DNA from: Crossiella equi | Lineage (GTDB): Bacteria > Actinomycetota > Actinomycetes > Mycobacteriales > Pseudonocardiaceae | Direction of reading: 5' to 3' | DNA length: 64,000 nt | Assembly (NCBI RefSeq): GCF_017876755.1 | Contig: NZ_JAGIOO010000001.1 | Coordinates: forward strand, 3,023,786-3,087,785 | Notes under the pieces: model-generated | What the model was told of the DNA's origin: nothing | Database searches by the model: none | The model's input: the letters and a program-made list of their open reading frames with translations, nothing else | Translations under genes and position numbers: made by a program | Part shown: positions 37,125 through 46,842 of the stretch, in pieces | How positions within the stretch are numbered: the first letter of the stretch is position 1 | How the letters are laid out: the number at the start of each line of letters is the position of its first letter

Positions 37125-40100
37125 GTGCGCATCATCGACAACCTCAATGATTTCTTCGGCGACGATCTAAAGGCTTCGATCAAGCCTGGCTCCAAGCTAC
37201 GTATCGCGGCGAGCACGTTCTCAATCTTCGCATTCGAAGCACTGAGGCGCGAACTTCAGTCGATCAAGGAGCTTGAGTTCATCTTCACCGCGCCATCGTT
37301 CACAACGACGAAGGCGACCGACAAGCCCGCACAGGAAAGGCGACAGTTCTTTATCCCGAACGACAAGAGCCAGGACGCCGCACTGTACGGCACTGAGTTC
37401 GAGATTCGGCTGCGCAACAAGCTGACCCAACGGGCCATCGCACGTGAATGCGCTGAGTGGGTGCGACAGAAGGTCACGTTCCGCTCGAATCACACAGGCG
37501 CGCCGATGCAGTCGTTCGCTGTTGTCGATGACACCGCCGCCTACGCACCCCTCCACGGCTTCACGACCGCTGACCTCGGGTATGAGCGCGGCCCCGCAGT
37601 GTCGAACATGGTGCATAAGATCGACGATAAGCTGGCAACGCGCCAATACATGCAGCTCTTCGACCAGATCTGGCGCAACCCAGACCAACTCGACGAGGTG
37701 ACCGAGGCGGTCCGAGAGCACATCGCGAGCGTGTATGCCGAGAACTCCCCGCAGCGGGTGTACTTCCTGATCCTCTACAACCTCTTCAACGAGTTCCTCG
37801 AAGAAATCAGCGAGGACGTGCTGCCGAACGACCGCACCGGATACCAGAGCACCGAGATTTGGAAAGCGCTCTACAATTTCCAGAAGGACGCTGCGACCGG
37901 CGTGATCAACAAGTTGGAGATTTACAGCGGTTGCATCCTCGCCGACAGCGTGGGACTCGGGAAGACGTTCACAGCGCTAGCGGTGATCAAGTACTACGAG
38001 CTGCGCAACAAGACCGTACTCGTACTGGCGCCGAAGAAGCTCGCTGAAAACTGGACGAACTATAACTCGAACTATACAACGAATATCTTCACAAAAGACC
38101 GCTTCAACTACGACGTCCTCGCCCACACCGACCTTTCGCGCGACGGTGGCGAGTCCCTGGGCAAGCGACTGGACCTGATCAACTGGGGCAACTACGACCT
38201 GGTCGTGATCGACGAGTCTCACAACTTCCGCAATGCCGACATCATCGCCCAGCGGGAGACCCGCTACCAGCGGTTGATGCGCAAGGTTATCCGTGCGGGA
38301 GTGAAGACAAAGGTGTTGATGCTCTCCGCGACCCCGGTCAACAACCGCTTCAACGATCTGCGCAATCAGCTGGCCCTAGCCTACGCGGGAGATTCGACAC
38401 AGCTCGCCACGAAGCTCAACATCCAGTCGATCGAGGAGGTGTTCCGGCAAGCCCAGCGCGTCTTCAACGAGTGGTCCGACCTGCCGCCGGAGCTGCGCAC
38501 AACTGACGCCATCCTCGCCCAGCTGGACTTCGACTTCTTCGAGTTGCTGGACGCCGTGACCATCGCCCGCTCGCGCAAACACATCCAGGCGTTCTATGAC
38601 ACGGCCGACATTGGCGCGTTCCCAGAGCGGATGAAGCCGGAATCCCTGCGACCGCCACTGACTGGCTTGTCAGGCGTTCCGACATTCAATGAGATCTTCG
38701 AACAGCTCCAGCTACTGACCCTGGCGGTCTACACCCCGCTGGCGTACGTGTTCGAAAGCCGCCGAGACAAGTACGAGCAGATCTACGGGGCAGGTGCCGG
38801 CCAGAACTACATGGGTGGCGAAAACGCGAACCTTGGCGCAGCGAACCGCGAGCAGGGCATCCGCAAGCTGATGACGGTGAACCTGCTCAAGCGACTGGAG
38901 AGCAGTATCGAGGCGTTCCGCCTGACCCTTAACCGGCTGGAATACGCGGTCACCGACGCCATCAAAGCTGTGGACAACCACGCCGCGAACATCGCCGACA
39001 TCGTCTCTGCGTTCACCGACGTGGACACCAACGATGACGACTTCGAGTTCCCCACCAGCGGCACGGTCGGCCGGAAGGTGCAGATCGACCTTGCTGACAT
39101 GGATGTCGAGTCGTGGAGCCGCGACCTCGCCCACGACGGCACGGTGATCCAGAACCTGCTGCGCTCGGTCAGCGGCATCACCCCCGAGCACGATTCCAAG
39201 CTTCGCGCGCTGCTCGAGCGGCTCGACGCCAAGTTCCAGCAACCGCTGAACCCCGGCAACCGCAAGGTTCTGATCTTTTCCGCGTTCGCCGACACGGCCG
39301 AGTACCTCTACAAGAACCTCGCCCCAGCGCTGAAGCGGCACGGCTACCACAGTGCCCTCGTCACCGGCCAGGGCAACCCGTCCACGACGGTCGGCAAGGG
39401 ATACAGCTTCCAGCAGATCCTCACCCTGTTTTCCCCGCAGTCGAAGCAGCGTCACCTGGTGATGCCGCAGGAGACCTCGGAGATCGATCTACTAGTCGGC
39501 ACCGACTGCATCAGTGAGGGTCAGAACCTCCAGGACTGCGACTTCCTGGTCAATTACGACATACACTGGAACCCCGTTCGGATCATTCAGCGATTTGGCC
39601 GAATCGATCGTATCGGCTCGACCAACGAGCGCATCCAGCTTGTGAACTTCTGGCCAGACATCTCGCTAGACGAATACATCAACCTCAAGGAGCGCGTCGA
39701 GAACCGCATGGTCGCCGCCAACCTCGGCGGAACAGGCGACGACAACATTCTCGACCCGGAGGCCAGCGATGCCGCATTCCGAAAGGAGCAGCTCCGCAAG
39801 CTTCAGGACGAAGTAATCGAACTCGAAGACGTTCGCACCGGCGTATCGATCACTGACCTCGGCCTGAACGACTTCCGCATGGACCTGCTCGGTTACCTCA
39901 AGGAGTACGGCGACCTGGCCGGCACCCCGAAGGGGCTGCACGCGGTCGTCCCCGCCCAGCCCGAAAAGGGGCTCAAGCCCGGCGCGATCTTCGTGCTGCG
40001 CAACATCAACGCCGACCAGCACCTCAACCGCGGCAACAGGCTGCACCCTCACTACCTCGTCTACCTCGACGACGACAGACAGGTGATCGCCGATCACACC

Positions 40101-40394
40101 GAGGTCAAGCACCTGCTCGACCTGATCCGCGCTGGATGCCGGAACCGTGACGAGCCCGCATGGGAGGTGTGCCGCGTTTTTAACGCTGCCACTCGCGATG
40201 GGGCCGAAATGGGCACGTACAGTCGCTTGCTCACCGATGCGATCCGCTCGATGATCGACCTCACCACCGAGCGCGACGTCGACAGCCTGTTCAGTCCCGG
40301 CCACACGACTGCGCTCGCGCAGACCATCGCCGGGCTCGATGACTTCGAGCTGATCGCCTTCCTCGCCATCGTCGCGGAGCCCACCAATGATTGA
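37125..40394 (+). CDS. SNF2-type helicase with phospholipase D-like N-terminus
   Basis: A 1089-residue superfamily 2 translocase. Residues about 20-190 resemble a PLD-like domain as found in this helicase group (KLRIAASTFSIFAFEALRRE) but show no HKD catalytic motif. Motor motifs: Walker A GLGKT at 277-281 (DSVGLGKTFTA), DESH at 363-366, SATP at 401-404, and the SNF2 motif VI QRFGRIDRIG at 822-831. In many bacteria this protein type is encoded with DUF4391 and type III Mod/Res genes, as here. It may translocate on foreign DNA or remodel the R-M complex (inference). Its end overlaps the DUF4391 gene by 8 bases. Confidence 0.9.
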   Translation: MRIIDNLNDFFGDDLKASIKPGSKLRIAASTFSIFAFEALRRELQSIKELEFIFTAPSFTTTKATDKPAQERRQFFIPNDKSQDAALYGTEFEIRLRNKLTQRAIARECAEWVRQKVTFRSNHTGAPMQSFAVVDDTAAYAPLHGFTTADLGYERGPAVSNMVHKIDDKLATRQYMQLFDQIWRNPDQLDEVTEAVREHIASVYAENSPQRVYFLILYNLFNEFLEEISEDVLPNDRTGYQSTEIWKALYNFQKDAATGVINKLEIYSGCILADSVGLGKTFTALAVIKYYELRNKTVLVLAPKKLAENWTNYNSNYTTNIFTKDRFNYDVLAHTDLSRDGGESLGKRLDLINWGNYDLVVIDESHNFRNADIIAQRETRYQRLMRKVIRAGVKTKVLMLSATPVNNRFNDLRNQLALAYAGDSTQLATKLNIQSIEEVFRQAQRVFNEWSDLPPELRTTDAILAQLDFDFFELLDAVTIARSRKHIQAFYDTADIGAFPERMKPESLRPPLTGLSGVPTFNEIFEQLQLLTLAVYTPLAYVFESRRDKYEQIYGAGAGQNYMGGENANLGAANREQGIRKLMTVNLLKRLESSIEAFRLTLNRLEYAVTDAIKAVDNHAANIADIVSAFTDVDTNDDDFEFPTSGTVGRKVQIDLADMDVESWSRDLAHDGTVIQNLLRSVSGITPEHDSKLRALLERLDAKFQQPLNPGNRKVLIFSAFADTAEYLYKNLAPALKRHGYHSALVTGQGNPSTTVGKGYSFQQILTLFSPQSKQRHLVMPQETSEIDLLVGTDCISEGQNLQDCDFLVNYDIHWNPVRIIQRFGRIDRIGSTNERIQLVNFWPDISLDEYINLKERVENRMVAANLGGTGDDNILDPEASDAAFRKEQLRKLQDEVIELEDVRTGVSITDLGLNDFRMDLLGYLKEYGDLAGTPKGLHAVVPAQPEKGLKPGAIFVLRNINADQHLNRGNRLHPHYLVYLDDDRQVIADHTEVKHLLDLIRAGCRNRDEPAWEVCRVFNAATRDGAEMGTYSRLLTDAIRSMIDLTTERDVDSLFSPGHTTALAQTIAGLDDFELIAFLAIVAEPTND

Positions 40395-41100
40395 CGTCTC
40401 ACCGGCGGTCGAAACTGCCGGAACCAACCCGGTTCTATACCGCTGGCCCGCGAACGCCGCGTTCGGCCGCACCGTCCCTAAGACAAAGTTCTACGAGCAT
40501 GGCAACGTCCGCACCGCGCTGCGCGAGAAATTCGTCAACGACATTCAGCGCATCACCTGGGCCTACAAGCTCGCCGACAACACCATCCGCCTGCGCGGCA
40601 CGACCGCGGTGCCCGAGATCCAGATCTTCACCGTCGAGACCAAAGGTGAGGATGTCTCCGACGACGTGCTGACCGCCATCGACAGATCTGTGCACTTCCC
40701 GATCATCTTCGAAGTCGCTGGTAACGACCGTCTGCGCACGGTCGCGGCCCAGAAGGCGCTCGACGGCAAAGTGCCGAAGATCGGACCGTACTTCACGACC
40801 GGCTGGCAACCCTTTGACGCGCCCCGCCAACCTCTACCCCCGGCGCTCAATCTGCCGGGCCTGTACGAGGCGATACTCGCATCGCTACTACCGGTCATGA
40901 CGCGCGTCGGCGAGACGGTCTCACAGGCAACCGAAAGACTGGGCCGTGCCCGCAAGCTCGAGCGTGAGATCGCCGCACTGAACAAGAAGCTGCGCACCGA
41001 ACCACAACTCAACCGCAAGATCGAACTCCGCAAGCAGATCAAGGAACGCACCGCAGTGCTCACCGAGCTGATCGACCTCACCTCGAACAACAAGGAATGA
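40387..41100 (+). CDS. DUF4391 protein
   Basis: A 237-residue protein of the DUF4391 family, which is typically encoded between a SNF2-like helicase and a type III Mod gene. The N-terminal part (NPVLYRWPANAAFGRTVPKT, KFVNDIQRITWAYKLA) has the Trp-Tyr-Lys pattern I associate with the family. The C-terminal 60 residues form a predicted coiled coil (ERLGRARKLEREIAALNKKL). Biochemical role unknown. It starts inside the end of the helicase gene and its TGA overlaps the mod ATG (ATGA), indicating translational coupling. Confidence 0.82.
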   Translation: MIDVSPAVETAGTNPVLYRWPANAAFGRTVPKTKFYEHGNVRTALREKFVNDIQRITWAYKLADNTIRLRGTTAVPEIQIFTVETKGEDVSDDVLTAIDRSVHFPIIFEVAGNDRLRTVAAQKALDGKVPKIGPYFTTGWQPFDAPRQPLPPALNLPGLYEAILASLLPVMTRVGETVSQATERLGRARKLEREIAALNKKLRTEPQLNRKIELRKQIKERTAVLTELIDLTSNNKE

Positions 41101-43061
41101 CAGTGGACAAGCTCAAGATGCACTCGCCAGACCTAACCCAGCGCAACATCGACGCCATCGCCAAGCTGTTCCCCACGGTCGTCACCGAGACGCTCGACTC
41201 CGATGGCAAGCCGGTGCGCGCCGTCGACTTCGATCTGCTGCGCCAGGAACTCTCCGACCACCTCATTGAGGGACCGCAGGAGCGCTACCAGCTCGACTGG
41301 CCCGGCAAGCGCGCAGCTGCCTTCGCCGCCAACGCGCCGATTGCCAAGACCTTGCGCCCTGTCCGCGACGAGTCGGTCGACTTCGACACGAGCCGGAACC
41401 TTTTCATCGAGGGTGACAACCTTGAGGCGCTCAAGCTGCTCCAGGAGTCGTACCTCGGCAAGATCAAGTTGATCTACATCGACCCGCCCTACAACACCGG
41501 CAACGACTTCGTCTACGAGGACGACTTCGCCGAGTCGAGCGCCGACTACCTCACCCGCTCGAGCCAGAAGTCTGAGAGCGGCGACCGCCTCATCGCAAAC
41601 ACCGAGGCGAACGGTCGCTTCCACTCCGACTGGCTCGGCATGATGTACTCCCGGCTGAAGCTGGCCCGCGGTCTGCTGTCCGACGACGGTGTCATGATCG
41701 TCGCCATCGACGACCACGAGCATGGGAACCTCCGCTTGCTCCTCGACCAGGTCCTCGGGTCGGAGAACTTCATCGCGAATGTGACGTGGCAGGGCAGTGG
41801 GAAGAACGACGCGCGCTACACCGCGGGCGGCGTGGACTACATGCTCATCTACGCCAAGAACGAGCGTCTGCTTCGTTCTCTCGACACTCGCTGGAAGGAG
41901 CCCAAGCCCGGGATTGAGGAAGTTGAGGCGGTTGCTCGCCGTGCCTGGCAGCAGTCGGGGGGTGACCCCGCGAAGGCAACCGCGATCTTTCGCAGTGGAG
42001 TCAGGGCGATCAAGGCTGACCTGGAGCCAGCCGTGTTCCGATACGACCAGATCGACGACGACGGTCGCGTCTTCCAAGCGGACAACATTACGAGCCCAAA
42101 CCCGCGTCCCAACCTCATGTACGAGATAATGCATCCGGGGACCGGAAAGGCCGTTCGGACGCCGACAAATGGCTGGCGCTACTCGCGCGAGACGATGGAC
42201 GAACTGATCGCTCAGGGACGAGTTCTGTTCGGGCCCGATGAGACAACCTCGCCACGCATTAAGAAGTTCCTGGCGGAGCAAGGCGATCGCGTTCCGTACC
42301 CAACCTTCACGCAGTCACGCATGCCGGGCACCAAGAAGCTCGATGACTTGCTGGGCGCCGATGTCTTCGACTACCCGAAGGACACCGCCGTCCTGGCACG
42401 TTGGATCGGCGCGATCACCCGAGACACTCCGGACGCACTCATCCTCGATTTCTTTGCCGGCTCTGGCTCGACTGGCCACGCCGTCATGGAGCTCAATGCG
42501 GCAGATGGCGGGCATCGCCGATACATCCTTGTCCAACTCGACGAGGCAGTTGACCATCCTGACTACGACTCCATCGCCGACATCGCCCGTGAGCGCCTAC
42601 GCCGTGCCGGCGCACGAGTGAAGCAGGAGGGTGGGCTGCTGGGTGCCGACCTCGACGTCGGATTTCGGTCGCTGCACGTTGCCACGACCAACATGGCTGA
42701 CACGCTCGCGACCGCCGACGACCTGGTGCAGGACGCGCTCATCGACGCGATCGGCAGCGTCAAGCCCGGCCGCACAGACGAAGACCTGCTCTTCCAGGTG
42801 CTGCTCGACTGGGGGCTCGACCTCGCCGAGCCGATCACGGTCAAGGAGGTCGATGCCCGGCGAGTGCTGTCGGTCGCCGATGGCGCTCTGATCGCGTGCT
42901 TTGCCGACGACATCACCGACGGTGTTGTGAAGGCGATCGCCGAGCAGCATCCGCTGCGCGCCGTGTTCCTGGATGCGGGCTTCGCGAGCGACGCCGCACG
43001 CATCAACGCTGAGCAGATCTTCCGCGAGGTGTCACCCGAGACAGAGGTAAAGGCGATCTGA
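41097..43061 (+). CDS. mod: Type III DNA methyltransferase (Mod), N6-adenine, beta class
   Basis: The specificity and modification subunit of a type III R-M system; methylates adenine on one strand of an asymmetric site. At 654 residues it has motif IV DPPYNTG at 129-135 before motif I DFFAGSGSTGHA at 451-462, the beta-class order. NLFIEGDNLEALKLLQESYL precedes the active site as usual. The target-recognition region (about 230-420) is, as expected, the least familiar part, so the recognition site cannot be predicted. ATG at 41097 overlaps the DUF4391 stop; a GTG at 41103 is an alternative. Confidence 0.93.
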   Translation: MTVDKLKMHSPDLTQRNIDAIAKLFPTVVTETLDSDGKPVRAVDFDLLRQELSDHLIEGPQERYQLDWPGKRAAAFAANAPIAKTLRPVRDESVDFDTSRNLFIEGDNLEALKLLQESYLGKIKLIYIDPPYNTGNDFVYEDDFAESSADYLTRSSQKSESGDRLIANTEANGRFHSDWLGMMYSRLKLARGLLSDDGVMIVAIDDHEHGNLRLLLDQVLGSENFIANVTWQGSGKNDARYTAGGVDYMLIYAKNERLLRSLDTRWKEPKPGIEEVEAVARRAWQQSGGDPAKATAIFRSGVRAIKADLEPAVFRYDQIDDDGRVFQADNITSPNPRPNLMYEIMHPGTGKAVRTPTNGWRYSRETMDELIAQGRVLFGPDETTSPRIKKFLAEQGDRVPYPTFTQSRMPGTKKLDDLLGADVFDYPKDTAVLARWIGAITRDTPDALILDFFAGSGSTGHAVMELNAADGGHRRYILVQLDEAVDHPDYDSIADIARERLRRAGARVKQEGGLLGADLDVGFRSLHVATTNMADTLATADDLVQDALIDAIGSVKPGRTDEDLLFQVLLDWGLDLAEPITVKEVDARRVLSVADGALIACFADDITDGVVKAIAEQHPLRAVFLDAGFASDAARINAEQIFREVSPETEVKAI

Positions 43062-43065
43062 CCCG

Positions 43066-46000
43066 ATGAAGCTCCAGTTCAAGGTCCAGCAGTACCAGAC
43101 CGAGGCCGTCGATGCCGTTGTCGACGTGTTCACCGGGCAGCCGTACGCCGACGGCGTGAAGTACCGCATCGACCCCGGCAAGGACGCTGCGCAAACCTTG
43201 CTGGAGCACGCCGGTCTGCGCAACGCGGAGATCGCTCTGACGCCCCCCCAGCTACTGGCGAACGTGCACCGGGTGCAACAGGCGCGCGGGCTGGAGCAGT
43301 CGAAGGACCTCAAGGACCCCGTCAAGAAGTCAGCGGCCCCGATCAATCTCGACGTCGAGATGGAAACCGGTACGGGCAAGACCTACGTGTACATCAAGAC
43401 GATCATGGAGCTGCACAAGCGGTACGGGTGGTCGAAGTACATCGTGGTCGTGCCGTCGATTGCGATCCGCGAGGGCGTGAAGAAGTCCTTCGACATCACT
43501 GCCGAGCACTTCCAGCAGCTCTACGGCACCAAGCCTCGCACGTTCGTCTACAACTCCTCGCGGCTGCACGAGCTGGAGCGGTTCTCCTCCGACTCGGGCG
43601 TGCAGGTGATGATCATCAACATCCAGGCGTTCAACGCCACTGGCAAGGACGCCCGCCGCATCTACGAGGTGCTCGACGACTTCCAGTCGCGAAGGCCGAT
43701 CGACGTGATCGCGGCGAACCGTCCGGTTCTGATCATCGATGAGCCGCAGAAGATCGAGGGCGATGGGAAGAAGCCGTCGAAATCGCTGGAGGCGCTCGGG
43801 TTGTTCAAGGCGCTGTTCGCTTTGCGCTACTCGGCGACCCACAAGATCGAGCGCACCAAGGTGCACCGCCTGGACGCCGTAGATGCGTACAACCAGAAGC
43901 TGGTGAAGAAGATCGCGGTGCGCGGCATCACGGTCAAGCACCTGGCCGGCAGCACCGCCTACTTGTACGTGGACGGGTTGGAGGTCGGCAAAGGCACGGA
44001 CTTCCCGAAGGCTCGGGTCGAACTGGAGGTGCAGACCGCCCAGGGCATCAGGCGGCAGGTGAAACGGCTGAGCCAGGGCATGAATCTGCACGACATCTCC
44101 GGCGGCATCGAGGCGTACAAGGGCCTGTTCATCCGGGATGTCGATGCGAACCGCGACATCATCGAGCTGAGCAACGGCGACATCATCGGCGCCGGCGAGG
44201 TCACCCAGGATGTCACCGACGATGCGAAGCGCCGCATCCAGATCCGGGAAGTCATCCGCGCCCACCTCGATAAAGAGCGCGAGCTGTTCGCGCAGGGCAT
44301 CAAGGCACTGTCACTGTTCTTCATCGACGAGGTCGCCAAATACCGCGACTATGACCGCGAGGACACGCTGGGCGAGTACGCCCGCGTGTTCGAGGAGGAG
44401 TACGAGGCGGTACTCACCGACTACCTGGGCCAGCTCGACTTTGACGAGGCCGCCGAGCGGTACCGCGCGCATGTCGAGGCGATCCCGGTGCGATCGACGC
44501 ACGAGGGCTACTTCTCGATCGACAAGAAGACCGGCCGCTCCATCGACGGCAAGATCGCCGCGCGTGGCGACTTCGCAGGCCAGTCGGACGACGTCGATGC
44601 CTACGACCTGATCCTCAAGGACAAGGAGCGGCTTCTGTCGTTCGAGGAGCCGGTGCGGTTCATCTGGTCGCACTCGGCGCTGCGCGAGGGCTGGGACAAC
44701 CCAAATGTGTTCGTCATGGGCATGCTCAAGAAGAGCGACAACACCACCACGCGGCGACAGGAGATCGGCCGAGGCCTGCGCCTGTCGGTCGACCAGCACG
44801 GCGAGCGGATGGACAACCCCGTCACTGTCCACGACATCAACGAGCTAACCGTCGTCACCGACGAGTCGTACACCGACTTCGTCACCGCCCTGCAGAAGGA
44901 GATCATCGAGTCGCTGTCGGCCCGCCCGCGCAAGGCGACCGTCGACTACTTCATCGGCAAGCAGATCAAGCTCGCCGACGGCTCCACCAGCGTGCTGGAG
45001 AAGTCGCTGGCGCAGGCGCTCTACAACCACCTGATCCGTAACGACTACATCGACGACGACGGCCTGGTGACACAGGCGTACAGGGACGCCCGCGCCAACG
45101 GAACGCTCGCCGCACCCGTGGCCGAAGTGCTCAAGCCGGTCATCGACTTCGTGTGGCCGCTCGTCGATGCGCTGTACCTCGACGTGCCCAAGCCGACCGA
45201 CGGCCGCAAGCCGAAGAAGATCCCGTTCAACGAGGCGAACTTCAAGAAGCGCGAGTTCCAAGAGCTGTGGAGCCGCATCAACCACAAGTGCGTCTACCAG
45301 GTCGAGTTCGACTCCTCCGAGCTGATCAAGAACTGCATCCACACGCTCGACAAGTCGCTCAACGTCACAGTCATGCAGTACCTCGTCGAGGCAGGCAAGC
45401 AAGTCGTGGGACTTGAAGTCGAGCAGCTCGAAGCAGGGACCGGGTTCAAGGTTTCGGAGACGAAGGTCGAGCACTCAGCCGTCTCGGCGGGCTCCACAGT
45501 CAAGTACGACCTGCTCGGCGAAATCGCGGAGAAGACCCAGCTCACCCGTCGGACCTGCGCGGCAATCCTTACAGGCATCAACCCCGGCACGTTCGCGAAG
45601 TTCAAGCAGAACCCCGAGCAGTTCATCACCGAGGCCGCCCGGCTCATCAACGAGCAGAAGGCCACGGTGATCGTCGAGCACCTCAGCTACGACCCGATCG
45701 ATGGCCGCTACGACTCCTCGATCTTCACCGAGAATCAGACCGCGCAAGACCTGTCGAAGGCCGGCGACAAGCTCAAGAAGAGCGTCTACGAGTACGTGGT
45801 CACCGACTCGAAGGTCGAGCGGTTGTTCGTCGAGAAGCTCGACGTCAGCGACGAGGTCGTCGTCTACTCCAAGCTGCCGCGCGGATTCTTCATCCCAACC
45901 CCGGTCGGCGACTACAACCCGGACTGGGCGATCGCCTTCCGCGATGGCAAGGTCAAGCACGTCTACTTCGTCGCCGAGACCAAGGGCACGATGTCCACGC

Positions 46001-46143
46001 TCCAGCTCAAGGGAATCGAGGAAGCAAAGATCGAGTGTGCTCGGAAGTTTTTCAGGTCGCTCAACGAGAAGGCAGGCACCGAGAACGTCGCCTACGACGT
46101 GGTCGACACGTTCGAGAACCTGCTCCAGCTCGTGAGGGCGTAA
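43066..46143 (+). CDS. res: Type III restriction subunit (Res), helicase-nuclease
   Basis: The 1025-residue ATP-dependent endonuclease partner of Mod. The superfamily 2 helicase core has Walker A METGTGKT at 99-106, DEPQ at 225-228 and RRQEIGRGLRLSVD as motif VI. The C-terminal PD-(D/E)xK nuclease is intact: Pro952-Asp953 (YNPDWAIAF) and Glu971-x-Lys973 (FVAETKG). It starts 4 bases after mod. All key residues are present, so the restriction activity should be functional. The operon seems to end here. Confidence 0.93.
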   Translation: MKLQFKVQQYQTEAVDAVVDVFTGQPYADGVKYRIDPGKDAAQTLLEHAGLRNAEIALTPPQLLANVHRVQQARGLEQSKDLKDPVKKSAAPINLDVEMETGTGKTYVYIKTIMELHKRYGWSKYIVVVPSIAIREGVKKSFDITAEHFQQLYGTKPRTFVYNSSRLHELERFSSDSGVQVMIINIQAFNATGKDARRIYEVLDDFQSRRPIDVIAANRPVLIIDEPQKIEGDGKKPSKSLEALGLFKALFALRYSATHKIERTKVHRLDAVDAYNQKLVKKIAVRGITVKHLAGSTAYLYVDGLEVGKGTDFPKARVELEVQTAQGIRRQVKRLSQGMNLHDISGGIEAYKGLFIRDVDANRDIIELSNGDIIGAGEVTQDVTDDAKRRIQIREVIRAHLDKERELFAQGIKALSLFFIDEVAKYRDYDREDTLGEYARVFEEEYEAVLTDYLGQLDFDEAAERYRAHVEAIPVRSTHEGYFSIDKKTGRSIDGKIAARGDFAGQSDDVDAYDLILKDKERLLSFEEPVRFIWSHSALREGWDNPNVFVMGMLKKSDNTTTRRQEIGRGLRLSVDQHGERMDNPVTVHDINELTVVTDESYTDFVTALQKEIIESLSARPRKATVDYFIGKQIKLADGSTSVLEKSLAQALYNHLIRNDYIDDDGLVTQAYRDARANGTLAAPVAEVLKPVIDFVWPLVDALYLDVPKPTDGRKPKKIPFNEANFKKREFQELWSRINHKCVYQVEFDSSELIKNCIHTLDKSLNVTVMQYLVEAGKQVVGLEVEQLEAGTGFKVSETKVEHSAVSAGSTVKYDLLGEIAEKTQLTRRTCAAILTGINPGTFAKFKQNPEQFITEAARLINEQKATVIVEHLSYDPIDGRYDSSIFTENQTAQDLSKAGDKLKKSVYEYVVTDSKVERLFVEKLDVSDEVVVYSKLPRGFFIPTPVGDYNPDWAIAFRDGKVKHVYFVAETKGTMSTLQLKGIEEAKIECARKFFRSLNEKAGTENVAYDVVDTFENLLQLVRA

Positions 46144-46261
46144 CTGAGGGTAAGTTCCTCAGGATTGACGACCGGGTTCGGCCCGGCTGGGCAGGGCAAG
46201 CGCGGAGATTTGATCAAGATCTCCCAGCGGACACTGGGTATGCCATGGTTCATCCTCTGAC

Positions 46262-46487
46262 CTGGCATGCCCGCATCGCTTGGTTCGATGACCACGGTGT
46301 GGCGCGGTTTCCGGCCAGCAGGTCCAAGCTCCGGCAGGGCGGAATCACCATGACCAGCACCGGCGGCCGGCCGAGCTGTCCGAACCCAGTGAGATGTCCA
46401 CCGGCGGGAACCACTGGTCGCACTGGGCCAGCTCCCCGGGCCGGTAGCCGGTCCGCGACTCCGGGTCCGGTGGGGGAGTGTCCCTAT
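46262..46487 (-). pseudogene. IS21-family transposase (IstA) fragment, frameshifted
   Basis: Read on the minus strand, one frame gives DPESRTGYRPGELAQCDQWF then PPVDISLG. The neighbouring frame continues GQLGRPPVLVMV, then IPPCRSLDLLAG. This matches, from memory, the core of IS21-type IstA (RTxYxPGELAQ, WFPPVDIPLGFGQ, RPPVLVMV, MIPSRQAPDLLAG). A single-base shift and a short deletion after LVMV have broken it. The boundaries are approximate. Confidence 0.6.
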
Positions 46488-46777
46488 GGTTGTTGTCAAG
46501 CTGTCGGCGAACTCTGGGCTTCGGATTCAGCTTCGCGGCAAGCTAGGTAGGTGGGCCGGTCGGCTCGTGCTGCGAGCACGTCGGCGATGGATAGTTTGAT
46601 GACGGCGCAGCCGCTGAGTGAGCAGGTTCATGGGGCGCTCGCGTCGATGAGGAAATGCCGCCGATCTCGTCGCTGTCGTCGATGTGAGGGCAAAGCACCG
46701 GGTGTACGAGCAGTCCTCGTAGAACCCAGGCCGTCATACGGTGAAGAATGTTGATCGGCAACGACTGACAACAACCA
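46487..46777. repeat. 12-bp inverted repeat pair, 291 bp apart
   Basis: TGGTTGTTGTCA at 46487-46498 and its exact complement at 46766-46777. They could be the ends of a small non-autonomous element or of a decayed insertion sequence. The left copy abuts the IS21-like remnant. Confidence 0.5.
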
Positions 46778-46842
46778 CAAACCACCAGTTCAAATACGGT
46801 ACTGCTGACAAAGATGCAGTTCAGCGAATCGGCCGCACGCAC

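Larger units (their letters stand above)
46144..46842. other. Island right arm with decayed mobile DNA
   Basis: About 700 bases after res with no intact gene. It contains a near-palindrome (46205-46223, centre TTGATCAA), an IS21-like transposase remnant on the minus strand and a pair of 12-bp inverted repeats. Several short frames on the minus strand (46500-46800) look like broken coding DNA I cannot name. Confidence 0.6.

Noticed and set aside
37125-46143. DISARM or BREX system
   Set aside because: A SNF2 helicase and methyltransferase are present, but there is no DrmA/DrmB, PglZ, BrxC or BrxL. Mod/Res architecture is plain type III.
36127-46842. Integrase or recombinase gene within the island
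   Set aside because: I looked for tyrosine and serine recombinase motifs in all frames of the arms and found none; only IS21-type fragments are visible.
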